Source of the DNA: Cordia subcordata
Lineage: Eukaryota; Streptophyta; Magnoliopsida; Boraginales; Cordiaceae
NCBI GenBank assembly: GCA_028554755.1
Contig: JAPTOF010000021.1
Location: 881,501 to 945,500, forward strand
Length of the DNA: 64,000 nucleotides
Direction: 5' to 3'
Shown here: positions 47,401-59,452 of the stretch, piece by piece
How the letters are laid out: every line of letters starts with the position of its first letter
Position numbering within the stretch: the first letter of the stretch is position 1
The notes under the pieces: model-generated
What the model was told of the DNA's origin: nothing
The model's input: the letters and a program-made list of their open reading frames with translations, nothing else
Database searches by the model: none
Translations under genes and position numbers: made by a program

Positions 47401-47919
47401 CCATCAAGTGCATGATATAAATTTTTCCCCTCAAGATTCTTCATATGGTATCAGAGCTGGGCTTTTGGTCTAGTCTCACACTACACATGTGTCCACATGT
47501 GACTTGTCAAGCTTGTTCATTGTACACATCCGTTCACGTGGTGGCCCATCTTTGCAAGCCAGCTGGACTGCATTTGTTCTGGATTGTGGTAGTCCATACC
47601 CAATTATGGGCCACACAACAATTCTAATTCTATTCCGGGTCGTGGTAACTTATTAAGTCATTTTGGATCACATAACCATCCAAGTCCAGTTTTCAATTAT
47701 CATTCAAGTCCAAGTTCAGTTACATGTCCAGTCTAGTCCAATTCAATCCATTTGTCAAGTAATGCAAGTACTATTCTAGGTCACACGTGGGGGATTGTTA
47801 CAACATATAATTTGTTACACATGGAAAAATCTTAAGATTCAAAATTATTATTCAAGGTTTTGCGCCACTTCTTATATTAACTATTTGATTTTTATGATTG
47901 AACTTCAAAAATTTTCACA

Positions 47920-48363
47920 TGATCAAACTCTATCATTTGCGATTTAGTTCCGTTAATTAAATTTCGCTTGTTGTTTGAGAAAAAGAGAGAGAGAAGATCA
48001 ACCGTGCATACAAAAAAAATATCAGATCATTTCGTCATCGAAAAGAGAAAAAAAGAAATAGAAAAAGAAAAAGAAAGATACCACGTCACAAACAGTATAT
48101 AATTTACTCATTTAAAATATAGCCAACGCACCCTCGTGAGCCCCTCATCTCCCTGTCGCTGTACACACACCTTCAGCTTAGCTGCTCTCCTCTCTCTCTA
48201 CACGTACAAATAGATACAGCGTGCAAGCGTCTACGCCTATATACAGGTATACACATTGGCTCATATATAGACATGCGCACGTGGATGCGGTGGTTGAATT
48301 GAGAAATGTAGTGTTGAAAATCAAAGATTTTGATGAAATTGTGAAGAAATTAGGGTTTACAGA
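47920..48363 (+). promoter_or_regulatory. Upstream region and probable 5' UTR of the SCAR gene
   Basis: A TATA-like TATATAATTT at about 48096 is followed by a CT-rich stretch (CTCCTCTCTCTCTAC, about 48186), common in plant leaders. The ATG is about 265 bp downstream of the TATA-like site. Assignment is tentative. Confidence 0.4.
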
Positions 48364-51300
48364 ATGCCGTTAAGCAGATATCAGATAAGGAATGAGTACA
48401 GCTTGGCTGATCCGGAGCTGTACAAAGCGGCGGATAAGGATGATCCTGAGGCCTTGCTTGAAGGCGTCGCCATGGCTGGCCTCGTCGGCGTTTTGCGGCA
48501 GCTCGGCGACCTCGCTGAGTGAGTTTTCTACTACCTTCTATTGTCTTCGACTGGTGTCCTATTAGCTTCAATTGTGGTTATTAGAGGTTTCAATTAGAGT
48601 AATTTGGCCGTCAGTTTTGTGAAATTGTTGTGTCAATCTGTATGGTATTGATGGATGAAGTGAGGTTGTGATCTATTGTGGATTTGGAATTCTTTCGTTC
48701 TAGTCGTGGAATTTATGTAGATGATTTCTCATGTTTGAGTCGTAGAACCTAATGATTTTAAATAGACGAGATTCTAGTTGTGGAACTAGTATCTTGCAAA
48801 ACAATGCAGTGTGATTCGCTTATAGTAATCACAAAGTAGTCTGCATTTCCTAGACCCGTGTATAGCTGAAGCTTTGAGCTTTGTGCAGTGGCTTATCCTT
48901 AATTAGATGAGGTTTGTCTTTTGGCAACAATGATGTTAATGGATTTTTTTATCTTGATTTCAAATCTAAGTTTAATTGTTGATTGTTTCATGATTTTTCT
49001 GGATTTTTTTATCTTTTATATTTGTTTCAGTCAGTTGTTTTAGTAAGATGGAAAGAAATAACTAAATAAGACATTCATAGTATGTTTAAGAATGAATTAT
49101 GGAATTAAAGATATGATGAAGGTCATTGTGCTCAACAAATTCAGAGGGAAGGGAGAAAGAACAAAAAGAGCAAACTAAGCTTAAGACGTTGGCCCTTAGA
49201 CATCTTTTTGATGCTGGAGGAGGTGATAGTAAGATAGGAAGGAAAGATATTGACTTTGTACATGCAGTTTATTAATAGACTGAGCTGAATTTTCATTTCT
49301 GATGATTGGAGACCATTGATGGTGCGTTTGGCATGCATTTATGAATTGTACCAGTTATGGTGTATGCAATGCTTGCACGCACCAGAAGAGGAAAATGGAA
49401 AATGGGGATAAAGGTAATTGTTAAGCAGGTAGTTAGCTTTTATTACCGCCTGTTTGGAATGAACAACCATTTGCAGAACACGATGCGGCAACCAACCACT
49501 TTTGGGTTGGTTTTGTCTATACGTGCCAATGATAATTTTTTTATGTTTCAATTAATGGATTAATAGAATCATTTTTCTTTCCCTACCCTCTTCCCCCCAA
49601 CGTTGAATAACATTTATGGGACACAAAATTTGGTGTCCAAACCACCTTTGTCTTTGTAATAGTAATAAGATACCATCATCGGGATAAAAAATCATATTTT
49701 TGCTCATATTCAACTGTTCATGTACCAAATTCTACATTTCCATTATTGCTTCTTTCGACACGACTGCATTCTAAAGAAAAGTTAATTTTTCTGTAACTCC
49801 TTACTAATTGAGACAGTTTGAGAATCATTATTAGCAGATAGTTACTCTAGGAATCCAAAAGTGGGCGGTTACATCCATCCACTTTGTCATTACTTTATCT
49901 CTTTTAATTTTTCATCATGCAAGCGTCCTTTGAACTGCTGCTGGTAGGAGTTTTGACAAATAGCCATTCTCATATTGTGCAGCTGTTTTATTCATGTACC
50001 TTGCATTTCGGCAAAAGTGCTAATGTATGTTGCTCATATTATATACTTATAAAGGTGGTCTTCTAGATGAACTGGTTGTATTATTAATGTCAATATGTTT
50101 AAGATGATTAATACCACCTAATGTTGCATAAATTTCTCTATGACATTGAGAATCTCTCTCTTTTTGCCGATCTTATGAGACCTTTGATGCAGGCATTTCT
50201 CTTTGATTGCTTTCTCTGGCACAGGTTTGCTGCTGAGGTATTCCATGATTTGCACGAAGAATTGATAGCAACTGCTGCAAGGGGCCATAGTCTGATGGTT
50301 CGTGTGCAACAGCTTGAGGCTGAGGTTCCTTCAATTGAGAAGGCTTTGCTGTCACAGACCAATCATTCTTCTTTCTTCTATAATGCAGGTAAAAGCTCCT
50401 TTTGACATTATTCTCCACTTATTCTTTTCTTTTGTGAGGCTGATGTTGATTTTATTCGTTTTTAGTTTAGCTTAGTAGGAGTTATCAAATCTTTTCTGTT
50501 GCTTATAAGATTTATTCTATTGAGATTTTGACTCGTCACCAAAAGAAAATTGGAGATTCTGAGGAAGCAAGTATTTCAGTTTTTATGAGTTTTTATGGTC
50601 ATACTGGGATGTTGCAGGCATTGATTGGCATCCAAATATGCATATGGACCAAAATTTGATCACACGGGGTGATATGCCACGATTCATAATGGATTCATAT
50701 GAAGAATGCAGAGGTCCACCTCACTTATTTCTTTTGGACAAGTATGTGTTCAATCAAGTTTAACTTGGGTCAATGACTAAGAATGAAATATCCTTGTGTA
50801 ACAATAATCTCACAAAGTTTGAATTGCTTGTATCAGGTTTGATGTTGCAGGTGCTGGAGCATGTTTAAAACGTTACACTGATCCATCATTCTTTAAAATT
50901 GAAGCATCAGCCCCTGGAATCATCAATTTAGATGTTCAGCGGGAAAAGAGAACCCGTAGAGGGAAGGTAGTGATCAGAAAGATCATAGAAATATTTTTAA
51001 ACATTAAGACAGATTAAATATATCACTGTTATCGTAAAATTCTATTTTTTACCCAAGATATTGCCCATGCATTTGTTCTAAAATTCTGTCTTTAACACCA
51101 TTCGTGCTGGTGACTTTACTTGCCATATTTATGTTGTACATGTTATGGAGTACGAGATATGTCAAGCAAGATGGCAACCTTTAATCTATAGTTTCTGTTG
51201 GGTGCTGAATGCTAAATTTGTCATTCCTTCATCTCAGTTCTCGTACATTAGAAAGAAAAAAAGTAAGGATTTGATTAGCATGATCTGATATCTATTTGAC

Positions 51301-54300
51301 CACTATTGCTTTAAGAAGTATTGAATTTTACTAGGCTTGCTAATTTTTGGCATCTTTTCCTTAGAAGTGCTTGATGTTAGGAATAAATGATCCACTTTAG
51401 TTTATGGTGCTGGTGGACTCTAATGGATAAAAATGCTGGAAAGCTTGCCTAATTTAAGATGTCTTAGATTTAATTTGGTCCTATGGTCCGAGAATGTAGT
51501 AGTTCACTAGGAGTGCTTTTATTTGTTTGGAAACTCATTAAACAAGTCCCTAGCGGTAATCTGTGGCCTTTGTTTCCCAGTCATTGATTTTTCCTTTATT
51601 TGTAAGAATTTAAGGAGTTTATACTTCCTTATATCAACATAATTATCATAAAGTCTGTGTGGTCCATTTCAAGTTAGCTGCCTGCTTTTAGCAACCATAG
51701 GCTATGTGATTTTGAAGTTTGTGATGTCAAAACATTACTGATTGTCCATCTGGTAAATACTTATATTTGAAGGAAGAATGAGCTTATGAACATAGAACTT
51801 TGTCTCATGCTGCCCCTTCATTTCGCCAAAGTCCTGAATAGAGGAAGGGCTGTGGGTGATGGCCCAGCATTGAGTCAATAACGACCCTTTTTCCCTGTCT
51901 GTGCGGTTTTCTGACTAATCAATAATAAAAGATTAACAATTAAGAAATAAAATGATAACTTTAAACATTTTGTTTGACTATGATGTGAGCTCATTCTTTG
52001 AGTCTTATGCCTTTATGTCTGAGCTTTGGATGCCCTGAGCCTTTTAATATCATTGATGACATCCAATTTCGGCACCATTAGCACTGATGATTTTGCATTA
52101 CAGTAATTATGAAGCCTTACACCATATTTACTTGTTTGAGCCACTTTAACTACTCTCATGTGTAAAAGACTGACAGTCCGACCTTCCCAACATGAAACAA
52201 AGAATTATGCTGATATTCTTTTAGGATTTAAGCTAGTATATGAGATGGTTTAAATTTTTTCTTTTTAATTTTTTTTTCCTTTTTAATTCCTATTTTTGTT
52301 CAACCTATTGATTGTGTGCTGATAGTTTGAGCTGCATAGTAGTCGCCAATATAACGATATCTTCTGCTCTTATTCTGCTCTAGTATACTCATCGTAAATG
52401 TATCCTTTTTTCTATGTTTAGCAGAAGAAAGGGTCACGTTGGAGGAATGGAGAAACCCCTGAGGTTATAGCAGCCCCACATGCCAAGTAAGACTGCTGTT
52501 GTCTTATTCCCGCTTTGAAATATCACTTTGGGTTATTTTAGTATATGAAATCCATTTGAAAATTTTCATGTAGCCCTGGGTCTGATTGTGCTTTCTTACT
52601 GTTACAGACTCCATCAACTGCTATTGGAGGAGAGAATTGAAAATACTATTACTGATCCAGCACGTTGTGTCAAATTGAAAAGAAGGCTGAATGGATTTCC
52701 ATTTGACTTGAGAACTGGCAAAAGCTACATGGAGAAGTTTTTAAAGATTCCTTCACCAGAGCATGAACTTGTGCATGAAATCTCTGTTTGTTCATCACCC
52801 TTGAAATTGCCAGCCAGTAGAACTTATGAATCTGGACTTGACATACATGACATAGGTTTGGAGAGTCCTGACAAAAAGTTCAGACATGGAAGTCTATCTC
52901 CAGCTAGAGATATGGAGGGGACTGAACAGAAACTTCCTATGGATAAGCTTGATAGGGTGACCTCTGACAGTGGAATTTATGGGTCACCCGTAGGAAACCA
53001 TAGCTTTAATGTGGATAACATTTTATCTACTTTTCATGACGAAGTTGGTGAGAAGGAAATAGCCGTTGATGGAGAAACCAGAAGTGATGACATTATAGAT
53101 GGTTACCAATCTGATGGTGTTGCAAGTGAGGTAGACAATTATGTGGATGCTCTTGCTACCATGGAGTCAGAAATTGACACAGACTCTGAGTTGAGATCAA
53201 AGAGTGATTTTCATGTCTCAAGTAACAAAAGGCGGATATCTCGATTCGATGCAACTGCAGCAGAGCACCAAGCTTCTTTTTCAGATTCTCAGTCAAGGGG
53301 AAGCTCTATGTTATCAGAAGATGGGAGCAGTTCCTTAAAGAGAGAAATGTTAAGTTCTTCTTATTCTGATACTCGGAGCATATCAACCGAAAACACTCCT
53401 TTGGAAGGTGAAGTTTCCACTGAAGGTTTTCTAGTCAATGAAATCTGTGAAGAAAAGGGCACTGCTAGGGCCGTTAAAAAGGAATCTGTTAGAGAAGATA
53501 TTGTGCTGGCCCCTTCTACAGGACATGCTGACAATGGAGGCACTAAAGTAGCTGAAATCCCTGCTTACGAGTCTGAGCATAGGGAGCAAACTTTGTCAAA
53601 TGTTACAATCTTGCCACCTACTCTGTCACCGATGGATGCAGCTTCCACTCTGATGGAACATGTGATGATGGACAGAGAAGCAGAGGACATGTTACACAGG
53701 CATAATGGGCCCAAAACTGAATTAATTAATAACACAGGAAGTCATACAAATTTGAATGTCAGCGTAGCTGGTGCTTACAATATGTTGGACGCTTCTCTTC
53801 AGACAGACAATGATTCCTCACCTAGAGTGCCTGCTGAAGAACAGGCTATTGATGATTTAGATTTTAAGTATCTGAATGTGGACGAAAGTTTACCCTGTCA
53901 TCTCTCTAATATTCCTTGCTATACCAGAGATGCAGCCTTACTTGCTGATTCTGCTGAAAGCCAGCATTTGGAAGATTTGAAAAGTGAAGAAAATGTCTCT
54001 TCATTATCTTCCACATACATGCATCTGGATGAGTTGGTTCATAATAACTCAAACATGACAGAGCATCCACCTGAAAGGTCTCCCAAAGACGTGCCTATAA
54101 ATAGGTTAGATGGAGAGGATCCAAACGTTATATCTGGTGCGACCGGTGATCTAGATTTCTTATCTGGTGCAACCGATGATATAGATGTCTTAAATGATGC
54201 TTCTGTTGATAAACCGAATACTATAAATATTGCCCTAGAAGATGAAAAGAACAAAAACTCTCTTGGCAGTATTCCTCGGAGAGAAAATGCCGAAGATAAT

Positions 54301-57300
54301 CATATTGAAGATCAAGTTTCCAATCAGATTTGTTTGCCGATTTCGGTTGCACGACATGCAGAAGAACCGTTGCCCACTTCGAGCTTGCCTGAACTTGAAA
54401 CTCATGATACAGCTACAGAGTCTGATCATATGTTTTCTGCACCAGATGATGTCATTCTTCCAGATGCAGAAGAAGAGCCTCTCGACCGAGGCTTGCCTGA
54501 ACTTGATATTCATCATGCAGCGAGGAAGTCTGATGATATAGTTTTAGAATCAGATGATGGAATCCCAGCAGCTGCAGTAATAGCAGGTGGTGTGAGTTCT
54601 GTGGTGGACAGTCCCAAAAATGTCTGCTTTGAGGCTTTGCACCTTTCAGGAATAAAAGAAGATAGCCAACCACTTGATCCAACAGTAAACATGACAGAAG
54701 ATCAGATGGATTCACCAATTCAAGCTATACCTCATTTGGACGAAAAATCTCTTGAAAGTTCTGTGATGGGGAGTCCCAAAGATGTCCACTCACATGATTT
54801 GAGCATATCAGGAATCATAAATGATATCCAGCCACTTGATCCAGCAGTAAATTCGACAGGGAACCAGGTTGATTCAGTGATTCCGGTTATGTCTCATTTG
54901 GACAACTCTTGTGATCTGACCTGGTCAGAAGTTGAAACTCTTGGTAAAGATGAAGAGCCTGGTGATGAGATTTCTGATGTAAACAATATGATTCCACCAG
55001 CTGGAGAAATTGCAGGAGATATAAAAACTAAAACTGAAAATCCCAGTTTTTGTGACTTGAAGGAGCAGCAAGCTTCAGCAATACCAGACAGTGTTCTTCA
55101 GCTTGATTCAGCAGAGGCAGGGATTTCCCACAATGCTGAGCAAAATCTTCATGAGCATCCCGGCTCAGAAAATGGGGTTAAAATGAATGGAATTGCCCCT
55201 TGTATAGGTTTGGTTGGAAGTGATATCGCTGAGAGGGATGAGGCAGACACTGCTTCTCTTGCAAGCTTCAGTGAAAATGCCAAGGACTGTGGTGTAAGTA
55301 AGTTGGACAAAGAATCACTTTCAAACTTAGAAGAATCTAATCAAAATCGAAATGAAGCTGAGGTGTCTGTTCAAGACACTTATAGTGAGTCAGACGTGCT
55401 CAAGGAATTGGGTCAACTGAAAGTTTCTACTCCTGTTTCAGGCACAGATTCAAGTGAGACTCCCCATCATTATCGTACTGAACCAGAATTACCCAGTAAA
55501 GTTCCTGACTCGTGTGCTCCAGTAGAAAGCAGTTTGGGTGTTAACAATGCTGCTACAACTTCAACTCTACTAGGGAGTGGCTTAGGTACAATTCCTTCCA
55601 AGAAGACCAATTTTACTGATTATGCTGAAGATACGTCATTGTTGCCTATCCATCATTACGAAGAAGAAAAGGAGGTCAAATTATCATTTGATCGAGTTGA
55701 TACAGGGGAAACTGAAGTGTTGGAGAGTGCAGCCAAAGCTAGCTTAGAGCCGTTACTGCAGTTGAAACAGAAACAGAACTTGGACCAAGAAGGATGCACC
55801 AATACAGCTTTTGTATCTTCATTGGCAAATAGTCCGAGTCAATTGTCAGTTTCAAAGCTATTACCAAATGATACTTGTGGCATTGGTGGCGTTGTCCAAC
55901 CAAGGGATCCATCTTCCAGTTCTATTGCATTGCAGTTACTTCCTCAGGCAAAGTTTAATCTGGAAGAAATGCCTCCACTTCCCCCACTTCCTCCTGTTCA
56001 ATGGAGAATGGGAAAACAGCAACATCCTTCATCAGTTCAGGAGAAACAGGCACTGCCAAGAAATTCGGACCCCTTTCCATCTTTATCACAATCTATATCT
56101 GATCAAAAAGCTCAAACTTCAAAGCCACTTTTCCCACACTATGAAATTGCTGGTGAGAATTCACATCTAGTGAATGAGTACACCTCACATGATCAAGTGT
56201 ATGATGGTACATTCTCATTTCACTTGCCCCCGGTGGTTAATCATGAGAATAACACAAATAATTCGCCCCCGCTTGGTGAAACACAATCCATGAGCCAACT
56301 CTTCCCGTTGTCTGAAAAGTTTGATCAGATACCACGAGATGATTCTAGTGTTGGAGAAAAGGAAAAAGTTCAGCCCAGTTTCAGTACAATTTCACAAGGA
56401 ACTAGTGTAGATGCTTCTTCAACTCATACTTCTAGAATGCCGCAAGATGAAGCAAGCCAACTTCAGCACCACGTAGCACCGGAAACAAGTTCAAAAGATG
56501 AAAAGCTTGACGAAGTCTCTGCTCATTCTGATGGAAACATAAAAACTCTCGTTGAAAAGTCTGATGAGGTACCACGATATGATTCTCATGTTGGAGAAAA
56601 GGAAAAGGTTCAACCCAGTTTGAGTACAGTTTCACGAGGAACTAGTGTAGACGCTGCTTCAACTTATTCTTCTAAAATGCTGCACGATGAAGCAAGCCAA
56701 CTTCAGCACCATGTAGCACCGGAAACAAGTTCAAAAGATGAAAAGCTTGATCAAGTCTCTGCACATTCTGATGGAAACATAATTACTCATGGTGAAAAGT
56801 TCGATGAGATACCACGAGATGATTCTCATGTTGGAGAAAAGGAAAAAGTCCATTCTGGTTTCAGTACAATTTCTCGAGGAACTAGTGTAGATGCTTCTTC
56901 AACTTGTGCTTCTAAAATGCCACATGATGCAGCAAGCCAACTTCAGCACCATGTAGCACCGGAAACAAGTTCAAAAGATGAAAAGCTTGATCAAGTCTCT
57001 GCACATCCTGATGGAAACATAATTACTGATGATGTTGATGTACTTCCATCAAAGATAGGAAATGAGCAACCCCAGATCGTGATGTCAAGTCCCACGGGAG
57101 AAATTGTGTGGCCATCTCATGATGATGGAAAGGCAAATGCAGGTAGAACTACAAAGCTACCTCGACCTAGAAATCCTCTTATTGATGCTGTCGTTGCCCA
57201 TGACAAAAGCAAAGTAAGTTTCTCATACTATTTTGTCACCAGCAGAGTCTTTGATGCTCATGAGGTCTTTTAACAATTTGAGTTAACTTGCAGTTGAGGA

Positions 57301-57762
57301 AAGTGACCGAAAGCCCTAGGCCGCCTATACAGAAGGCTGATGAAAGAGATTCTCTATTAGAACAAATACGGGCCAAGGTAAAACCAGCTAACATCTTTAC
57401 CATCTATTTTCACAATTTTTTTTCCCCCCATTTTTCTTCAGATTTCAGCGAGTGCTTTAAACTGATGATTGAGTGTCATCATTTTTCTTCTTCTGCTAGT
57501 CCTTTAATCTCAAGCGCACAGTCATGTCAAGACCTAGCATTCAAGGTCCTACTACCAATCTGAGAGTTGCTGCAATTTTGGAGAAAGCAAAAACTATTCG
57601 ACAGGTCTCTCTCTCTCTCCCGCTCTCCCGCTCTTCCTCTCTCTTCTGTTCATGCTGAGAAGATGCACATGTCTTGCTTGTGGGTTTTTATGAAAATTTC
57701 ATTTGTTACAGGCCTTTGCTGGAAGTGATGAGGATGATGATGATAGTTGGAGCGACTCCTGA
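48364..57762 (+). CDS. SCAR2-like: SCAR/WAVE protein, activator of the ARP2/3 complex (1826 aa)
   Basis: Nine exons: 48364-48518, 50225-50388, 50618-50741, 50837-50966, 52425-52486, 52608-57213, 57294-57377, 57500-57604 and 57712-57762 (TGA), all GT-AG and frame-consistent. The N-terminal SCAR homology domain ([20 protein letters not shown] to about residue 190) binds the WAVE regulatory complex. A basic region follows ([16 protein letters not shown]). The long central region is acidic, Ser-rich and probably disordered. A Pro-rich [15 protein letters not shown] block lies near residue 1333. The C-terminus holds the WH2/verprolin segment ([19 protein letters not shown], about 1733-1751), the central helix ([19 protein letters not shown]) and the acidic tail with Trp ([11 protein letters not shown]). 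This VCA module binds actin and ARP2/3 and nucleates branched filaments, as for Arabidopsis SCAR proteins in cell shape. Length and exon layout suit a SCAR2-type member; which paralogue is not certain. Confidence 0.96.
52421..52427 (+). promoter_or_regulatory. NAGNAG tandem splice acceptor of SCAR exon 5
   Basis: The acceptor reads TTTAGCAGAAG. Use of the first AG adds one CAG codon (Gln) before Lys-Lys in the basic region; use of the second gives the model chosen here. Both keep frame. Confidence 0.6.
56314..57033 (+). repeat. In-frame 240-bp repeat, three copies, in the SCAR exon
   Basis: Units start at 56314, 56554 and 56794, exactly 240 bp (80 codons) apart, about residues 1448-1687. Each encodes [22 protein letters not shown] and [20 protein letters not shown]. 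Units 2 and 3 are most alike at the 3' half. It lies between the Pro-rich block and the VCA module. Confidence 0.97.
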
Positions 57763-59181
57763 ACATTTTGCAGTAAGGTCAAAGAACCAGGACGAGTTCT
57801 AGTTGCATCGTGGATATTGCATCTGTTGGAGTTATATTCTCTTGCGCAGCATTTCGGTTTTTCTTTTCTCCTGCTCTTTCCGACATCTTTGTAATACATC
57901 TCCGATCATCCCCCCATCCATTTGCCTTCTTTTCTCTCTCTAGTGTAGTTCATTGTTAGTCCCTGATAGGTAGTAGCACTCCGCTGCTAAGCCGAGTTGA
58001 TGCATTACAGACAAGGCACAGCGTGTAAGCGCTTTGTTATTCATTTCCTTGTGTATTTCAGCTAGTATATATATATATATACATATTGCATTTGGAGTTG
58101 TGAATTTTGTATAAACGCATGATGTGTTGAGTTCTGTGCCTCGCACACACCTGGATTCTTTCCCATTTTGGGAAATTTGATGTACTATAGCCAATGAAAT
58201 TTTATACGTGTACTTAAAAAAACATTTTCTTTATATAATTATGCTACATTTCAGAATTTTTGCAAGAATGATTTCATTCTCCTTCTCTATGGTTCGCAAA
58301 AATCATGGAGAAATAGAATTTTGTTTTATATATATCCCATCCCACATGAAATAACAATGGAGGTTATTTTTGATTGCTCGTATGGTGCGTCCCTATGTTC
58401 CTTTCTATTGATTGTATCCTTAATTCTTATTATGTTAACATTTCACTTGGATATGCAAAATTCTGGCTTATAGGATTGCCACCATTTGTAGACATGCAAT
58501 AAGTCTAAAACTTTGCTTTGAGAGTGTGTAATAATATTGAGAAAGATTATTATCCACTGGGTCAGTTTTGTTGGTTTTTTGTGCCTAGATTTGGCATGGT
58601 AATTACACAATTCTTTTTCTGGGGTTTTAACTCTCAAATAAAGTTTTTGTTTCGATTATTTAGAAGCTTGCAAAGGTTTTTTACAATCCAAGGTTTCCCA
58701 TTACCATGACTTGTGTGCACTATAACCCTTAAACAGAAGTAGTAAAGACGACCAACTTGGGTCATTCTCGTACTTTGATGATGTAACATTGCATAGCTTA
58801 TAAGTTGGTCCAAAGTGCTTACAAGCACTTAAAAATTCTCGCAAAGCAAATTTGACGTTACATAAATTAAGAAAACAGTTATCTAATCGAACTGCTGCAT
58901 TGCTTGCTACAGCAAAAGTAGTAGCATATTGGATCGAAGTCATGCCTGCATTTTGCAATTTGATGTCTTGATGAATAATGGAATGGCGACCTTATTCATC
59001 AAATGGTGAACTATAGAATCTACACTTCTATGATCTGTTTATATAAAGGTTTAATGTCAATTTAAAGAGGGTTCAATTAAAATAAAATCTCCAATTCTCT
59101 TGAAATTCAAACAAAGTTTAATTCTCAATCAACTAAAATTCTATTCCCCATAAAAAGCTAAATATCACAATTTTACAAGTT
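57763..59181. other. SCAR 3' UTR and spacer, no gene seen
   Basis: The first few hundred bases should be 3' UTR. A short (TA)n lies at 58066-58082. Several 60-85-codon frames on both strands show no family signal. Confidence 0.5.
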
Positions 59182-59322
59182 TAAGACTCGTTTAGTAGCT
59201 TTTTCAAAAGTATTTTCTTTAAAATTTTGGAAAGAAAAGTGTTTATGAGAAGTAAAAATTTCTAACTTTTAAAAAAGTTTGAAGAGTTTCAATTTTTTTA
59301 AATTTAATCCAAATACTTATGG

Positions 59323-59333
<11 letters not shown>
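59182..59333. mobile_element. Truncated AT-rich MITE upstream of the F-box gene
   Basis: AAGACTCGTTTAGTAGCTTT, AAAAGTATTTTCTTTAAAAT, GAGTTTCAATTTTTTTAAAT and ATCCAAATACTTATGGTAAT follow the order of the MITE family at 13911-14146. The right end is replaced by the (TA)n tract. Confidence 0.55.

Positions 59334-59359
<26 letters not shown>
59334..59359 (+). promoter_or_regulatory. (AT)n tract at core-promoter position of the F-box gene
   Basis: About 13 AT units end 94 bp before the ATG at 59453. No other TATA box is visible in the interval, so the tract may serve as the TATA region. It is a likely length polymorphism. Confidence 0.4.
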
Positions 59360-59361
<2 letters not shown>

Positions 59362-59452
59362 GGAGTCGTAAAAGTTCTAGGTGGTTGCTTAAAGAAACAG
59401 AATATCCATTGAATACTGAGTACTGACGCAGCAAACCAACAAAACAAGCACA

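Larger units (their letters stand above)
45959..47919 (+). mobile_element. Nested TRIM-like complex with tRNA-Met primer sites
   Basis: LTR-like units of about 122 bp start TGTTACAA..TATA at 45959, 46117 and 47796. The 46117-46238 unit is followed by TGGTATTAGAGTTGGGC (46239), and a second primer-site region TGGTATCAGAGCTGGGC is at 47446. Sequences after both sites agree (CATGTG..GTGGTCC/GTGGCCC). The purine tract CACGTGGGGGATTG immediately precedes the last unit. The simplest reading is one element whose interior was duplicated or invaded by the 46380-47440 block. Confidence 0.72.

Noticed and set aside
58701..58958. 85-codon reverse-strand frame between SCAR and F-box genes
   Set aside because: No domain, no promoter, and a composition like the surrounding spacer.
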